Assembly (NCBI GenBank): GCA_021848545.1 | Contig: JAJZUL010000002.1 | Span: 62,001-126,000, forward strand | From: Pseudomonadota bacterium | GTDB taxonomy: Bacteria; Pseudomonadota; Alphaproteobacteria; Rhodospirillales; Magnetospirillaceae | Reading direction: 5' to 3' | Length of the DNA: 64,000 nucleotides | Shown: one piece after another, positions 1 through 8,658 of the stretch | Numbering within the stretch: position 1 is the stretch's first letter | Layout: every line of letters starts with the position of its first letter | Notes under the pieces: generated by a model | Databases searched by the model: none | What the model was told of the DNA's origin: nothing | The model's input: only the letters and a program-made list of their open reading frames with translations | Position numbers and translations under genes: made by a program

Positions 1-770
1 GGTTCCACCAGGGGTCCGGGCGCGACGTCCGGCGCGGGCGGGCTGTCGAACGGCGCCTCGTCCTCATCGATGGGATCGGTGGTGGGTACGAAAATCTCAT
101 CTTTTCGAACCGTCGGCTCCCGCCGCGACAGATCGACGGTCATCCGCCCCAGGGCGACGGCCCCGCTGCCGGCGGCCGCGGTCACGCTCATCGGTCCCCG
201 GCTCAGACGGCGCCATTCGCCGAGGCTGAGCCCCAAAGCCGGCACCGAGCAGGCCAGGGCGAGCACAGCGGCCACCACCGCCGGAACCCAGTTCAGGCCC
301 CCGCCCAGCAGCCCCGCCAAAGTTGAATCGACCAGATGCCCGAAGGCGCCGCCCGCCCCGGCGGGCAGGCCGGAATCGATCGGCAGGGGGGCCAGGGCCA
401 CGGTCCAGGCCAGGAATCCGCCGCCCAGCGCCGCCAGCCGCCACCGCCATCGGGACGGCGGCGCGGCCGTGACCAGGATGCGCAAACCCCAGATGGTGAT
501 CGCCAAGGCCGGCAGGATGGCGGCCAGACCCCAACCCTGGAAGGACAGATCGGCCAGATCGGCGCCGAGCCGGCCCAGCGCGTTGGCCACCGGACCCTCG
601 ACGGCGGTGTCGAAACTGGGATCGGTGCTTTTTGCGGTGACCAGGGCGGCCAGCAGGGCGATGCCGGCGCAGGCCAACACCAGGCCGCCCGACCGCGCCG
701 CCAGCCGGCGCAGGGTTTCCGCCGATCCTTCGGGAAGGAAGGGTTGGTGCCCGGTTTCCTTGCGCGCCAT
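1..770 (-). CDS. ftsK: DNA translocase FtsK, N-terminal part (runs off the window)
   Basis: This is the 5' end of a long open frame that leaves the window at base 1; about 256 codons are visible. The product begins MARKETGHQPF and has several hydrophobic stretches in its first 190 residues, including one reading ACAGIALLAALVTA followed by DPSFDTA, which fits the four-helix membrane domain of FtsK. An acidic, proline-rich linker follows (DPIDEDEAPFDSPP). FtsK anchors at the division septum and pumps chromosome termini through it; the motor domain lies outside the window. A strong ribosome site (TAAGGAGG) precedes the ATG, only 15 nt after the stop of the upstream aminotransferase gene, so the two are probably co-transcribed. 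Confidence 0.9.
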   Translation of the reverse strand, partial: MARKETGHQPFLPEGSAETLRRLAARSGGLVLACAGIALLAALVTAKSTDPSFDTAVEGPVANALGRLGADLADLSFQGWGLAAILPALAITIWGLRILVTAAPPSRWRWRLAALGGGFLAWTVALAPLPIDSGLPAGAGGAFGHLVDSTLAGLLGGGLNWVPAVVAAVLALACSVPALGLSLGEWRRLSRGPMSVTAAAGSGAVALGRMTVDLSRREPTVRKDEIFVPTTDPIDEDEAPFDSPPAPDVAPGPLVE

Positions 771-785
771 GGTCGTGCCGCCTCC

Positions 786-1964
786 TTACAGGATTTGAGC
801 CATTCGACCCAGCGCCCGTTCGGTGGTGGCGAGATCGTGAACCAGCGCCACCCGGATGAAAGGACGACCGGGATTGTCGCCATTGATGCCGTCGTCGGCA
901 AGATAGGCGCCCGGTAGGACCCGGATGCGGGCTTCGCGCCACAGGGCCGTCGCCGCTGCCTCGCCGTCGCCGACATCGAGCCACAGGAAAAAGCCGCCCT
1001 CCGGCCGGCGAAAGCCGAACCGCCCACCCAGCAAGCGTTCCGCCGCGTCGATCTTGGCGCGGTACAGCGCCCGGTTTTCGATGACATGGGTCTCGTCCCG
1101 CCACAGGGCGGAGGCGGCCGCCAGAACGGGAAGCGGCGTGGCGGCGCCGCCATAGGCCCGCAGGCGGCCGAAAGCGGCGATCAGCGCCGGATCGCCGGCG
1201 ACGAAGCCCGAGCGCAGGCCGGGAACGCTGGATCGTTTCGATAAAGAATTGAAAACCAGAACCTGATCCAACCGCCCGTCCAGGGCGGCGCAGGCGGCAA
1301 GCGCGCCCGACGGTTCCTCCCGGTCCCAGATTTCCGAATAACATTCGTCGGCGGCCAGGATGAAATCGAACCGCCGCGCCGTTTCTATGGTCCGGGCCAG
1401 CAGGCCGGGATCGGCGACGGCGCCTTGCGGATTGGCCGGGCTGCACAGATAGGCCATGACCGTGCGGGCCAGCAGCGAGTCCGGCAGGGCGGAAAAATCG
1501 GGCTGGCTGGCCGGTCCATCCATGCCCGGCACCAGCACCGGTTCGGCGCCGGCCATGATCGCCGCCCCGGCATAGACCTGATAGAAGGGATTGGGCAGCA
1601 GCACCGCCGGCGGCGCCCCGTCCGCGCCGCCCCGCCGCGCCAGTTGCGCGGCCAGATACAGGGCTTCGCGGGTGCCGGCCACCGGCAGGATCATCCGGTG
1701 GGGATCGATCAGACCCGACGGCAGTCGAAACCGCCGGACCAGCCAGTCGGCCACCGCTTCGCGGAAATCGGCGGTGCCATTGCCGGGCGGATATTTGTTC
1801 CACGAACCGGCATGGGCGGCCAGCTGCTCGGCCACCAGGGGCGGCGCCGGGTGTTGAGGTTCGCCGATCGACATGACGATGGCGTCCCCGGTCACCTCGC
1901 CCAGCAGGGCGGCGAGACGGGCGAATGGATAATCGGCGAGGCGGTCGAGGCGGGAATTGAGCAT
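786..1964 (-). CDS. dapC: PLP-dependent aminotransferase, DapC-like (N-succinyldiaminopimelate aminotransferase family)
   Basis: The 392-residue protein is a class I/II fold-type I aminotransferase. It shows the substrate-side motif SWNKYPPGNGT (about residues 54-64), the cofactor Asp in AADECYSEIW (D206), the Schiff-base lysine in SLSKRSSVPGLRSG (K243) and the following phosphate-binding Arg. It resembles alphaproteobacterial DapC, which makes N-succinyl-LL-diaminopimelate for lysine and peptidoglycan. The exact substrate cannot be fixed from sequence alone; aspartate- or ArgD-like specificity is possible. It lies directly upstream of ftsK with a 15-nt gap, an arrangement I recall from other Rhodospirillales. 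Confidence 0.85.
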   Translation of the reverse strand: MLNSRLDRLADYPFARLAALLGEVTGDAIVMSIGEPQHPAPPLVAEQLAAHAGSWNKYPPGNGTADFREAVADWLVRRFRLPSGLIDPHRMILPVAGTREALYLAAQLARRGGADGAPPAVLLPNPFYQVYAGAAIMAGAEPVLVPGMDGPASQPDFSALPDSLLARTVMAYLCSPANPQGAVADPGLLARTIETARRFDFILAADECYSEIWDREEPSGALAACAALDGRLDQVLVFNSLSKRSSVPGLRSGFVAGDPALIAAFGRLRAYGGAATPLPVLAAASALWRDETHVIENRALYRAKIDAAERLLGGRFGFRRPEGGFFLWLDVGDGEAAATALWREARIRVLPGAYLADDGINGDNPGRPFIRVALVHDLATTERALGRMAQIL

Positions 1965-2035
1965 GACGAGGCTGAAGCGATTTCACCCTGTTGTAGCGCA
2001 ATCGGCGCCGCGGCCCCATGAGAAATGAAACACGG

Positions 2036-2070
2036 GAAATAAAAAGGGGCGCGGGATAAACCCGCGCCCC
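2036..2070 (-). terminator. Rho-independent terminator of amtB
   Basis: On the minus strand a perfect 10-bp GC stem (GGGGCGCGGG / CCCGCGCCCC, loop TTTAT, bases 2046-2070) is followed by TTTTT and an AT-rich run. It lies 31 nt after the amtB stop, which fits a strong intrinsic terminator for the glnK-amtB locus. Confidence 0.9.
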
Positions 2071-2100
2071 GATCCCTCTTTTCCGTTTTCCGACCAGAGG

Positions 2101-3417
2101 TCAGGGGACGGATTCCCCGTGGAGGGCAAGGTCGAGACCCTCGGTCTCCTGTTCCGGCGTGACCCGCAGACCCATGATCGCCTGGACGACCTTGAGAATG
2201 ATGAAGGTCATGACGGCGTCATAGGCGATGGTGGTGCCGACGCCGACGGCCTGGATCCACAGCTGGTTCAGGTTGCCTTCCAGCACGCCCTTGGTGCCGC
2301 CGATGGCGGTGACCGCGAACACGCCGGTCAGCAGGGCGCCGACGATGCCGCCCACCGCATGCACGCCGAAGGCGTCCAGCGAGTCGTCATAGCCGAAGAA
2401 GTGCTTGAGAGCGGTGGCGCTCCAGAAACAGACGGCGCCGGCGATCAGACCGATGATCAGCGAGCCCATCGGATCGACGAAGCCCGAAGCCGGGGTGATG
2501 GCGACCAAGCCGGCGACGGCGCCCGACAGGATGCCCAGAACCGACGGCTTCTTGCGGATCACCCATTCGACGAACATCCAGGACAGGCCGGCGGCGGCGG
2601 TGGCGATCTGGGTCACGGCCATGGCCATGCCGGCACGGCCGTTCGAGGCCACGGCGGACCCGGCGTTGAAGCCGAACCAGCCCACCCACAGCAGCGAGGC
2701 GCCGATCATGGTCAGAGTCAGGTTATGGGGGGCCATGTTCTCATGGGGATAACCTTTGCGCTTGCCCAGCACCAAGGCGGTGACCAGACCGGCGACGCCG
2801 GCATCGATATGGACGACGGTACCGCCGGCGAAGTCGAGAACGCCCATATGGGCCAGGAAGCCGTTGGTCGACCATACCCAGTGGGCGATCGGCGAATAGA
2901 CCACCAGCGACCAGATGGTCATGAACACCAGCATCGACGAGAACTTCATGCGATCGGCGAAGGCGCCGGTGATCAGCGCCGGCGTGATGATCGCGAAGGT
3001 CATCTGGAACATCATGAACACGGATTCCGGGATCGTGGTACCCGGCGCCAGATCGTTCATGCCCATGCCGTTGAGGAACAGGCGGTCCATGCCGGGGAAG
3101 TAGGGGCTGGCGCCCCGGAAGGCGAAGCTGTATCCCGCGATCATCCACACCACGGTCACGACGCAGGTGATGGCGAAGTTCTGCATCAGCATCGCCAGCA
3201 CGTTCTTTTTGCGGACCATACCGCCATAGAACAGCGCCAGACCCGGCACCGTCATCATCAGAACCAGCGCGGTGGACGTCAGCATCCACGCGGTGTCACC
3301 CGAATTGAGCGTCGGCGCGGGTGCCGCCGTCTGCGCCATGGCGGCCGGCGCCGCGAGCAGCGTCAGGCCGAGTGCCGAACCTGCGGCATAAAGAAATGGT
3401 TTAAAACGGTTATTCAT
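2101..3417 (-). CDS. amtB: Ammonium transporter AmtB
   Basis: This 438-residue inner-membrane channel begins with a cleavable signal peptide ending near AAPAAMAQ. It has the repeated hydrophobic helices of the Amt/Rh family. Both pore histidine motifs are visible: GGTVVHIDAG and FGVHAVGGIVGALLTG. The conserved ITPALITGAFADRMKF stretch is also present. It conducts ammonia/ammonium and is blocked by PII protein under nitrogen excess. The ATG at 3417 is chosen because it starts the signal peptide and is preceded by GGGGGT; a longer in-frame extension has no signal peptide. A PII gene lies 370 bp upstream, and a separate sigma-54 promoter match sits about 80-95 bp upstream of the start. Confidence 0.96.
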   Translation of the reverse strand: MNNRFKPFLYAAGSALGLTLLAAPAAMAQTAAPAPTLNSGDTAWMLTSTALVLMMTVPGLALFYGGMVRKKNVLAMLMQNFAITCVVTVVWMIAGYSFAFRGASPYFPGMDRLFLNGMGMNDLAPGTTIPESVFMMFQMTFAIITPALITGAFADRMKFSSMLVFMTIWSLVVYSPIAHWVWSTNGFLAHMGVLDFAGGTVVHIDAGVAGLVTALVLGKRKGYPHENMAPHNLTLTMIGASLLWVGWFGFNAGSAVASNGRAGMAMAVTQIATAAAGLSWMFVEWVIRKKPSVLGILSGAVAGLVAITPASGFVDPMGSLIIGLIAGAVCFWSATALKHFFGYDDSLDAFGVHAVGGIVGALLTGVFAVTAIGGTKGVLEGNLNQLWIQAVGVGTTIAYDAVMTFIILKVVQAIMGLRVTPEQETEGLDLALHGESVP

Positions 3418-3494
3418 GATGTACCCCCGAAGCGGCTCAGCATATCGTTCGTGCCGGCGGCTCGGACATGAGCCCCTACGGCGCGCCCCTTCAG

Positions 3495-3511
3495 TAACAA
3501 GAACCGTGCCA
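3495..3511 (-). promoter_or_regulatory. Predicted sigma-54 promoter of amtB
   Basis: On the minus strand the sequence TGGCACGGTTCTTGTTA matches the sigma-54 consensus TGGCACG-N4-TTGCW with one mismatch (TTGT for TTGC). The GG and TTG elements have the correct spacing. A start site near 3486 would give a leader of about 70 nt before amtB. This would let NtrC and RpoN drive amtB independently of glnK; that regulation is inferred from known family behaviour. Confidence 0.75.
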
Positions 3512-3674
3512 AACCACCGTAACCCTCGATTTTCCGCCTTCGCGTCCCTCCGGTCCCGCCGATGGGGGCCGATCACGGCCCGCCCGTGATAAAATTTTGG
3601 GCAATGCCGGGATTTGAAGCGCAAAGGCTAGGCATGGGTCAAATCATGGCCCGATGGGGGGACGCAAACACGAC

Positions 3675-3713
3675 AAAGCCCGAATGGTGTCGTCGGACAC
3701 CATCCGGGCTTTG
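3675..3713 (-). terminator. Long hairpin between glnK and amtB (possible attenuator or mRNA-end stabiliser)
   Basis: An inverted repeat with 17-nt arms (AAAGCCCG.ATGGTGTC, one mismatch) and a short GTCG-type loop lies 75 nt downstream of the glnK stop. The U-run after it is only about three bases, so termination is probably partial. In the 370-bp glnK-amtB gap the only other structure I see is the amtB sigma-54 promoter. Confidence 0.6.
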
Positions 3714-3787
3714 CCCGCATCGTCACAGCGCCGGGATTGCCATCGGGCGAAGACCCGACGGCATCCCGGTCTGAAAGCAAAGGCCGC

Positions 3788-4255
<468 letters not shown>

Positions 4256-4263
4256 TCATTGAT

Positions 4264-4280
4264 ATTCAAGCATCGTGCCG
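4264..4280 (-). promoter_or_regulatory. Predicted sigma-54 promoter of glnK
   Basis: The minus-strand sequence CGGCACGATGCTTGAAT matches TGGCACG-N4-TTGCW at all but two positions, with correct spacing. The start site would fall near 4256, about 130 nt before glnK. I found no convincing NtrC-binding dyad by eye, but this is the usual promoter class for glnK-amtB loci. Confidence 0.7.
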
Positions 4281-4290
4281 AACGTTCGTC

Positions 4291-4317
4291 ACCGCCGAAT
4301 AGCGGCGGTTTTTTTTT
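4291..4317 (+). terminator. Orphan intrinsic terminator in the glnK-ubiH divergent gap
   Basis: The stem ACCGCCG/CGGCGGT with loop AATAG is followed by nine T on the plus strand. No plus-strand gene ends here. The 321-bp gap between divergent glnK and the hydroxylase gene otherwise holds only the glnK promoter and leader. The terminator could end a short plus-strand RNA or attenuate the hydroxylase gene. Confidence 0.7.
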
Positions 4318-4447
4318 CACATCCCCTCGATTCAGCTCGATACTGCCTATTTTGCGGGCGCCCTGGATGGGCCATTGCCCGTTTCCAGGGCGTTGCCGGG
4401 CCTTCCCCCTATCTTCTTTATGCGGCTCTTGCGCGGCGGCCCCGTCG

Positions 4448-5695
4448 ATGGCAGAAAATCGCATGTCCCGTCCGCTCCCCTCCCCCGTTCTGTCGGTCGA
4501 TGTGCTGGTGATCGGCGCCGGTCCCATCGGCGCGTTGACCGCTATCCTGTTGGCTCAGGCCGGATTCGACGTGGCGGTGGTGGAAGCCGGCGACCCGGAC
4601 CGGCTGGCCCGTCCGGGCAGTGACGGCCGCGCCATCGCGCTGGCCCTGTCCGCCCAGCGGGCGGTGGTGGCCGCCGGATTGTGGGACCGTTTGGCGCCGG
4701 TTGCCGAACCGATCCTGGATATTCAGGTGACCGACGGAAAGGCGCCGGTTTTTCTGCATTACGATCATACCGCCATCGGCGACGATCCGTTCGGCTGGAT
4801 CATCGAAAACGAAGAGATACGCGGCGCGACTTTGGCCCGGCTGGAGGCGCTGGACCGGGTCCGGTTGCTGGCGCCGGCGCGGGTGACGGCCTGGAATTTC
4901 GACGGCGCCCGGGTTACGGCCGACCTTGCCGACGGACGGACGATCCGCGCCGCTTTGGCGGTCGCCGCCGACGGACGGCCGTCGCCGACCCGTCAGGCGG
5001 CGGGGATCGGCATCACCAATTGGGATTACCGGCAAAGCGGCATCGTCTGCGCCATCGGCCACGAAAAGCCCCATAACGGCATCGCCCACGAACGGTTTCT
5101 GCCGGCGGGTCCCTTCGCCATATTGCCGATGACCGGCAACCGATCCGGCATCGTCTGGACCGAGCGGAGCGATTTGGCGCCCGCCATCGTCGCCCAGGAC
5201 GAGGATTTGTTTCTGGCCGAATTGTCGGAACGGGTCGGCGGTTTTTTAGGCAAATTGCGTTTGGCCAGTCCGCGCCACTTCTATCCCCTGTCCCTGCAGA
5301 TGGCGGATCGGATCACCGCGCCCCGTCTGGCGCTGGTGGGCGACGCCGCCCACGGCATGCATCCCATCGCCGGCCAGGGGCTCAATCTCGGCATTCGCGA
5401 CGTGGCCGCCCTGGTCGAGGCGGTGGTCGATGCCGGCCGGATCGGCCTTGATCCGGGTTCACCGGACGTGCTGGATCGTTACGGGCGCTGGCGGCGGTTC
5501 GACACCGTGACCATGCTGACGGTGACCGATGGTCTCAACCGCCTGTTTTCCAATCAGGTCGTACCGCTGCGTTTGGCCCGCGATGCCGGCCTGGCGGCGG
5601 TCGAACACCTTCCCGCGGCCAAACGCCTGTTCATGCGCCACGCCATGGGCGTGGTCGGCGATCTGCCGCGTCTGTTGCGGGGCGAGGCCCTGTAG
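4448..5695 (+). CDS. FAD-dependent ubiquinone-biosynthesis hydroxylase (UbiH/UbiF/Coq6 family)
   Basis: The product of about 415 residues is a group A flavin monooxygenase. It has the N-terminal dinucleotide fold (VLVIGAGPIGALTA), the central DG motif (AVAADGRPSPTRQAAGI) and the ribityl-binding GDAAHGMHPIAGQGLNLGIRD near residue 300. Members hydroxylate the ring of ubiquinone precursors using O2 and NAD(P)H at the inner membrane face. The ring position (UbiH, UbiF, UbiI or UbiL) cannot be assigned here. Starts at 4448 (MAENRMSRP) or 4463 (MSRP) are both possible. A hairpin that could terminate transcription follows the stop. Confidence 0.88.
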   Translation: MAENRMSRPLPSPVLSVDVLVIGAGPIGALTAILLAQAGFDVAVVEAGDPDRLARPGSDGRAIALALSAQRAVVAAGLWDRLAPVAEPILDIQVTDGKAPVFLHYDHTAIGDDPFGWIIENEEIRGATLARLEALDRVRLLAPARVTAWNFDGARVTADLADGRTIRAALAVAADGRPSPTRQAAGIGITNWDYRQSGIVCAIGHEKPHNGIAHERFLPAGPFAILPMTGNRSGIVWTERSDLAPAIVAQDEDLFLAELSERVGGFLGKLRLASPRHFYPLSLQMADRITAPRLALVGDAAHGMHPIAGQGLNLGIRDVAALVEAVVDAGRIGLDPGSPDVLDRYGRWRRFDTVTMLTVTDGLNRLFSNQVVPLRLARDAGLAAVEHLPAAKRLFMRHAMGVVGDLPRLLRGEAL

Positions 5696-5698
5696 AAA

Positions 5699-5725
5699 GG
5701 GCGCGGGTTTCATCCCGCGCCCCTT
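5699..5725. terminator. Hairpin between convergent genes
   Basis: The perfect 9-bp stem GGGCGCGGG/CCCGCGCCC, loop TTTCAT, lies four bases after the hydroxylase stop and before the convergent DUF971 stop. Flanking T/A runs are short, so it is probably a weak bidirectional terminator. Confidence 0.6.
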
Positions 5726-5733
5726 ATCTCACA

Positions 5734-6177
5734 TCAATGGGCGATGGACTTGGCCCCGCCGCATCCGCCCTTGGTGATCGCCCCGGTGTCGTCGGCCACC
5801 GTATTGGGGTGGCGGGACAGGCCGGCCGCATCCAGGGCCGCTTCGTAATCGGCCCAGATCTGGGCCTGATTTTCGCCCAGGTGATACAGGTAATCCCAGG
5901 TGTAGATGCCGGAATCATGCAGATCGTCGAAGGTGATGCCGATGGCGTAGTTGCCCACGGGGTCGATCTTGATGAAACCGACGTTGCTGCGGCCGGAAAC
6001 CAGCGTCTTTTCTTCGGGGCTGTGGCCCTGAACCTCGGCCGAGGGGCTTTCGACGCGCAGCAATTCCGCGGGCAGTTCAAAAGTCTTGCCGTCCTCGAAG
6101 GTGACGGCCAGAATTTTTTCCGCCTTGCGAACGGCGATTTCCTTGGCGGTATGACGGCTGCCATACGTCGTGGTCAT
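5734..6177 (-). CDS. DUF971 family protein
   Basis: The 147-residue product has the DUF971 pattern. Its core includes FEDGKTFELPAELLRVESPSAEV and VGNYAIGITFDDLHDSGIYTWDYLYHLG. This fold also forms the N-terminal domain of gamma-butyrobetaine hydroxylases and is often associated with iron-sulfur carrier ApbC/Mrp genes; its own biochemical role is unsettled. The C-terminal GGCGG is cysteine-poor. The ATG at 6177 is chosen for its strong AAGGAG ribosome site nine bases upstream; upstream in-frame codons lack family similarity. Confidence 0.85.
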   Translation of the reverse strand: MTTTYGSRHTAKEIAVRKAEKILAVTFEDGKTFELPAELLRVESPSAEVQGHSPEEKTLVSGRSNVGFIKIDPVGNYAIGITFDDLHDSGIYTWDYLYHLGENQAQIWADYEAALDAAGLSRHPNTVADDTGAITKGGCGGAKSIAH

Positions 6178-6232
6178 GAAAGTGCTCCTTGATCTCACGG
6201 GTGCGATATTGGGATCGCCCCCGTCGCGTTGA

Positions 6233-6436
6233 TTAGGGCCGGGTGTTGTCCGGCTCCAGGGGCCGCGCCTCATCGGGCAGCATGATGGGAATGCCGTCGC
6301 GGATGGGATAGGCCAGACCGGCCTTTTCGCTGATCAGTTCCTGGCGGTCGGGGTCGAAGCGCAACGGCCCCCGCGACACCGGACAGACCAGGATTTCCAT
6401 CAGCTTGGGATCAATGCCCGGAACCCGATCGGTCAT
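6233..6436 (-). CDS. Trm112/YcaR family small protein
   Basis: The 67-residue protein contains [21 protein letters not shown] and [20 protein letters not shown], the Trm112/UPF0434 signature. Only the first zinc-type cysteine is kept (CPVS), as in many bacterial members. Eukaryotic Trm112 activates methyltransferases; the bacterial role is uncertain. The ATG at 6436 has GAGG about nine bases upstream; a GTG three codons earlier is an alternative. It follows the LonN gene by 20 nt and is probably last in the cnoX-lonN operon. Confidence 0.87.
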   Translation of the reverse strand: MTDRVPGIDPKLMEILVCPVSRGPLRFDPDRQELISEKAGLAYPIRDGIPIMLPDEARPLEPDNTRP

Positions 6437-6456
6437 CGACGGCACCTCGTTCTAGG

Positions 6457-7113
6457 TTAATGTAATGTGGAGCTGCCGCCCCGATCCAACAACTCCCTTT
6501 GAATGATGCCGATCATCAATCGGCACCGTTCGGCCTGGGTGGGCGCTTCCAGCAAGACCTGTTTGTCCTCGGCGGGGAAGGGACAAACCATGGCCATGCG
6601 GTCGGTCAATTCACCGTCGGGCAGCACCCCCAGGGCCTCTATATCGGTATCGAGTCCCAGATCGCCAAGACGGGCGCGCACCAGCGCCATCAAACGGTCG
6701 CGCTCGGGCAGGGTCACCGGACGGTTTTCGAAATCGTAATCATAGGGGGCGTAATCGACGGCGACCCGCCGATAGCCGCCGCGCCCCTCCGTCTCGCCGG
6801 TCACCCGGAAACGGCACAGACCCGACGCGGTGATCAGATAGCGGCCGTCCCCGGTTTCGCCAAACGCGCTGATCCGGGCCAAAGTGCCCACCGGATGCAG
6901 ACCCTCGACCGGCCGGGAAATGCCGTCATGGGGCTGCACCAGACCGAACAGCCGGCCGGCGCCCAGCGCATCGTCCACCAGGGCGATATAGCGGGGTTCG
7001 AAAACGATCAGCGGCAGATGCCCGCCGGGCAGCAGAATCGCGCCGGGAACGGCGAAAACCGGCACCACGTCCGGCAGCGATTCCCGGGAAGGGGCGGGAC
7101 CGGCTTTGCGCAT
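6457..7113 (-). CDS. LON substrate-binding domain protein (LonN, no protease domain)
   Basis: The 218-residue protein has the stand-alone PUA-like LON domain: VVPVFAVPGAILLPGGHLPLIVFEPRYIALVDDAL at the start, LFGLVQP, then a helical C-terminal part. There is no AAA or protease domain. Such proteins are common next to cnoX/ybbN in Alphaproteobacteria, and a role in substrate recognition or protein quality control is inferred from that. It starts 7 nt after the cnoX stop, so the two are clearly co-transcribed. Confidence 0.88.
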   Translation of the reverse strand: MRKAGPAPSRESLPDVVPVFAVPGAILLPGGHLPLIVFEPRYIALVDDALGAGRLFGLVQPHDGISRPVEGLHPVGTLARISAFGETGDGRYLITASGLCRFRVTGETEGRGGYRRVAVDYAPYDYDFENRPVTLPERDRLMALVRARLGDLGLDTDIEALGVLPDGELTDRMAMVCPFPAEDKQVLLEAPTQAERCRLMIGIIQRELLDRGGSSTLH

Positions 7114-7120
7114 GCCGGGC

Positions 7121-8050
7121 TCAGGCGAACAGCAAAGTGGACAGGCGGCGGCGCCCCGACACCGTCAGCGCATGGGTGGGGCCCAGCGCTTCGAACATCT
7201 TCAGCAATTGCTTGCGGGCGGCATCGTCGTTCCAGGCGCGGTCGCGTTTGACGATGTCGAGCAATTCGTCCATCGCCGCCTCCGGCTCGTTACCGGCGTA
7301 ATAGGCCATGGCGAGATCGAAGCGGGCGCCGAGATCGTCGGGATCGTTGGCCACCTTGCGCCGCAATTCCGCCGCCGGTCCCACGGCCTGGGCGCTGTCC
7401 TGGAGGTCGAGGGCGGTCTTCACCGCCGCCACGTCGGCATGCTTGGCGACCTCGGGAGGCAAGGCCTCCAGCAGGCGTTTGGCCCCGGCGACGTCGCCCA
7501 GCGCCATCAGACAGCGCAACAGCCCGGCATGGGCGGGACCGTTGGCGGGCTCCTCGTCCAGAACCTGCTGAAAAACCTCGGCCGCCGCGTGGGGATCGCC
7601 CTCGCCCAAAAGGGCGTGGCCGGATTCCAGCAGATCGGCGATGGAGGGCGGCGCCTCCACGCCGGCGGTCAAACGCTGAATGAAGGTGCGGATCTGGCTT
7701 TCGGGCAGGGCGCCGACAAAGGCGTCCACCGGGCGGCCGTCCTTGAAGGCATAGACCATGGGCACCGATTGCACGCGCAATTGCGCCGCCAGATCCTGGT
7801 TCTGATCCACATCGATCTTGACCATGCGGACGGCGCCGCGCATGTCGCGCACCACCTTTTCCAAGGTCGGACCCAGCTGCTTGCACGGTCCGCACCATGT
7901 GGCCCAGAAATCGACGATGACCGGCTGGGTGCGCGACGCTTCGATCACGTCGGCCACGAAGGTCTGGGTCGATCCTTCGCGGATCAAATCACTGCCACCG
8001 CCGGCCGGACTTTGCGGTTTTCCGCCCTTGCCACCGAAAATCAGATCCAT
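7121..8050 (-). CDS. cnoX: Thioredoxin-TPR co-chaperone CnoX (YbbN)
   Basis: The 309-residue protein has an N-terminal thioredoxin domain with a complete WCGPC active site (C53, C56) and cis-proline region SVPMVYAF. It is followed by about 180 residues of TPR-like helices (DPHAAAEVFQQVLDEEPANGPAHAGLLRCL). CnoX proteins protect substrates from over-oxidation and hand them to GroEL or DnaK. The retained CXXC means it may also reduce disulfides, unlike E. coli YbbN. It is the first gene of the operon with lonN and trm112. The ATG at 8050 opens the conserved part; longer starts add only non-conserved sequence. Confidence 0.9.
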   Translation of the reverse strand: MDLIFGGKGGKPQSPAGGGSDLIREGSTQTFVADVIEASRTQPVIVDFWATWCGPCKQLGPTLEKVVRDMRGAVRMVKIDVDQNQDLAAQLRVQSVPMVYAFKDGRPVDAFVGALPESQIRTFIQRLTAGVEAPPSIADLLESGHALLGEGDPHAAAEVFQQVLDEEPANGPAHAGLLRCLMALGDVAGAKRLLEALPPEVAKHADVAAVKTALDLQDSAQAVGPAAELRRKVANDPDDLGARFDLAMAYYAGNEPEAAMDELLDIVKRDRAWNDDAARKQLLKMFEALGPTHALTVSGRRRLSTLLFA

Positions 8051-8241
8051 GGTTTTCGTCCCGTTTTGGGAAATATCGGACCAGCAATAGATGGACCGTC
8101 CCCGGCCGGCTGGCAAGGACAAACGGGCGGCCCGGCGCGCGGTCGCCGGCCCGTGCGGAAAAAGTGCTTGCGCCCCCCGGCGCTTTGCGTATTATCCGGG
8201 GCCTCCGGCGCGGCTGCCTTGTCGTCGCCGGGCCCTAGGAA

Positions 8242-8316
8242 GCGGGCGTAGCTCAGGGGTAGAGCACAACCTTGCCAAGGTTGGGGTCGAGGGTTCGAAT
8301 CCCTTCGCCCGCTCCA
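8242..8316 (+). tRNA. tRNA-Gly (GCC anticodon)
   Basis: All cloverleaf parts are visible: acceptor GCGGGCG/CGCCCGC, D-arm GCTCAGGGGTAGAGC, anticodon stem CAACC/GGTTG with loop TTGCCAA (anticodon GCC at 8274-8276), T-arm with GGTTCGAATCC and an encoded CCA end. Confidence 0.98.
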
Positions 8317-8404
8317 AAATTCTCTCGGAAAAATCGAGCGGTTACGAAACGGGCCGGGTTCTGTGCCCGGCTTGTCGTTTCGGCCAATCCAAAAGGCTCC
8401 ACCT

Positions 8405-8590
8405 CAGGGTAATCGGGTGAAGGCGCGTTGGAGCGGAGCGACTAGGCCGTTGAGGCCGCCGCAGCGTGCGGAGAGGCTCCATCGGGGCCTCGGAGCGCAA
8501 GCGAGGATAGCCAAGGGCGCGGACGCGCCCGCCCGGCGATTGAGGGAAATATACATAATGCAGGGGAAGCGGGTTCACCCGATTCCCCTG
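8405..8590. mobile_element. 186-bp MITE-like element, copy 1
   Basis: The element begins CAGGGTAATCGGGTGA and ends with its inverted complement (16 bp, one mismatch). It is flanked by the identical 10-bp direct repeat GGCTCCACCT (8395-8404 and 8591-8600), a target-site duplication. It has no coding capacity and is full of internal inverted repeats. A near-identical 186-bp copy lies at 63088. The rest of the 342-bp gap between the tRNA and the next gene shows nothing else. Confidence 0.88.
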
Positions 8591-8658
8591 GGCTCCACCT
8601 CGACAACCGATCATTGAGCGGGAATACTATCCATCCTGCACAATCCAAGGGGGAAGCC

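Noticed and set aside
97-2019. Minus-strand frame of 640 codons across ftsK and the aminotransferase
   Set aside because: It is out of frame with both real genes, and the translation is a low-complexity Arg/Gly/Pro sequence.
8405-8590. Reading the 186-bp repeat as a small protein gene
   Set aside because: Frames through it differ between copies and run into flanking genes; the terminal inverted repeats and target duplications explain it better as a non-coding element.
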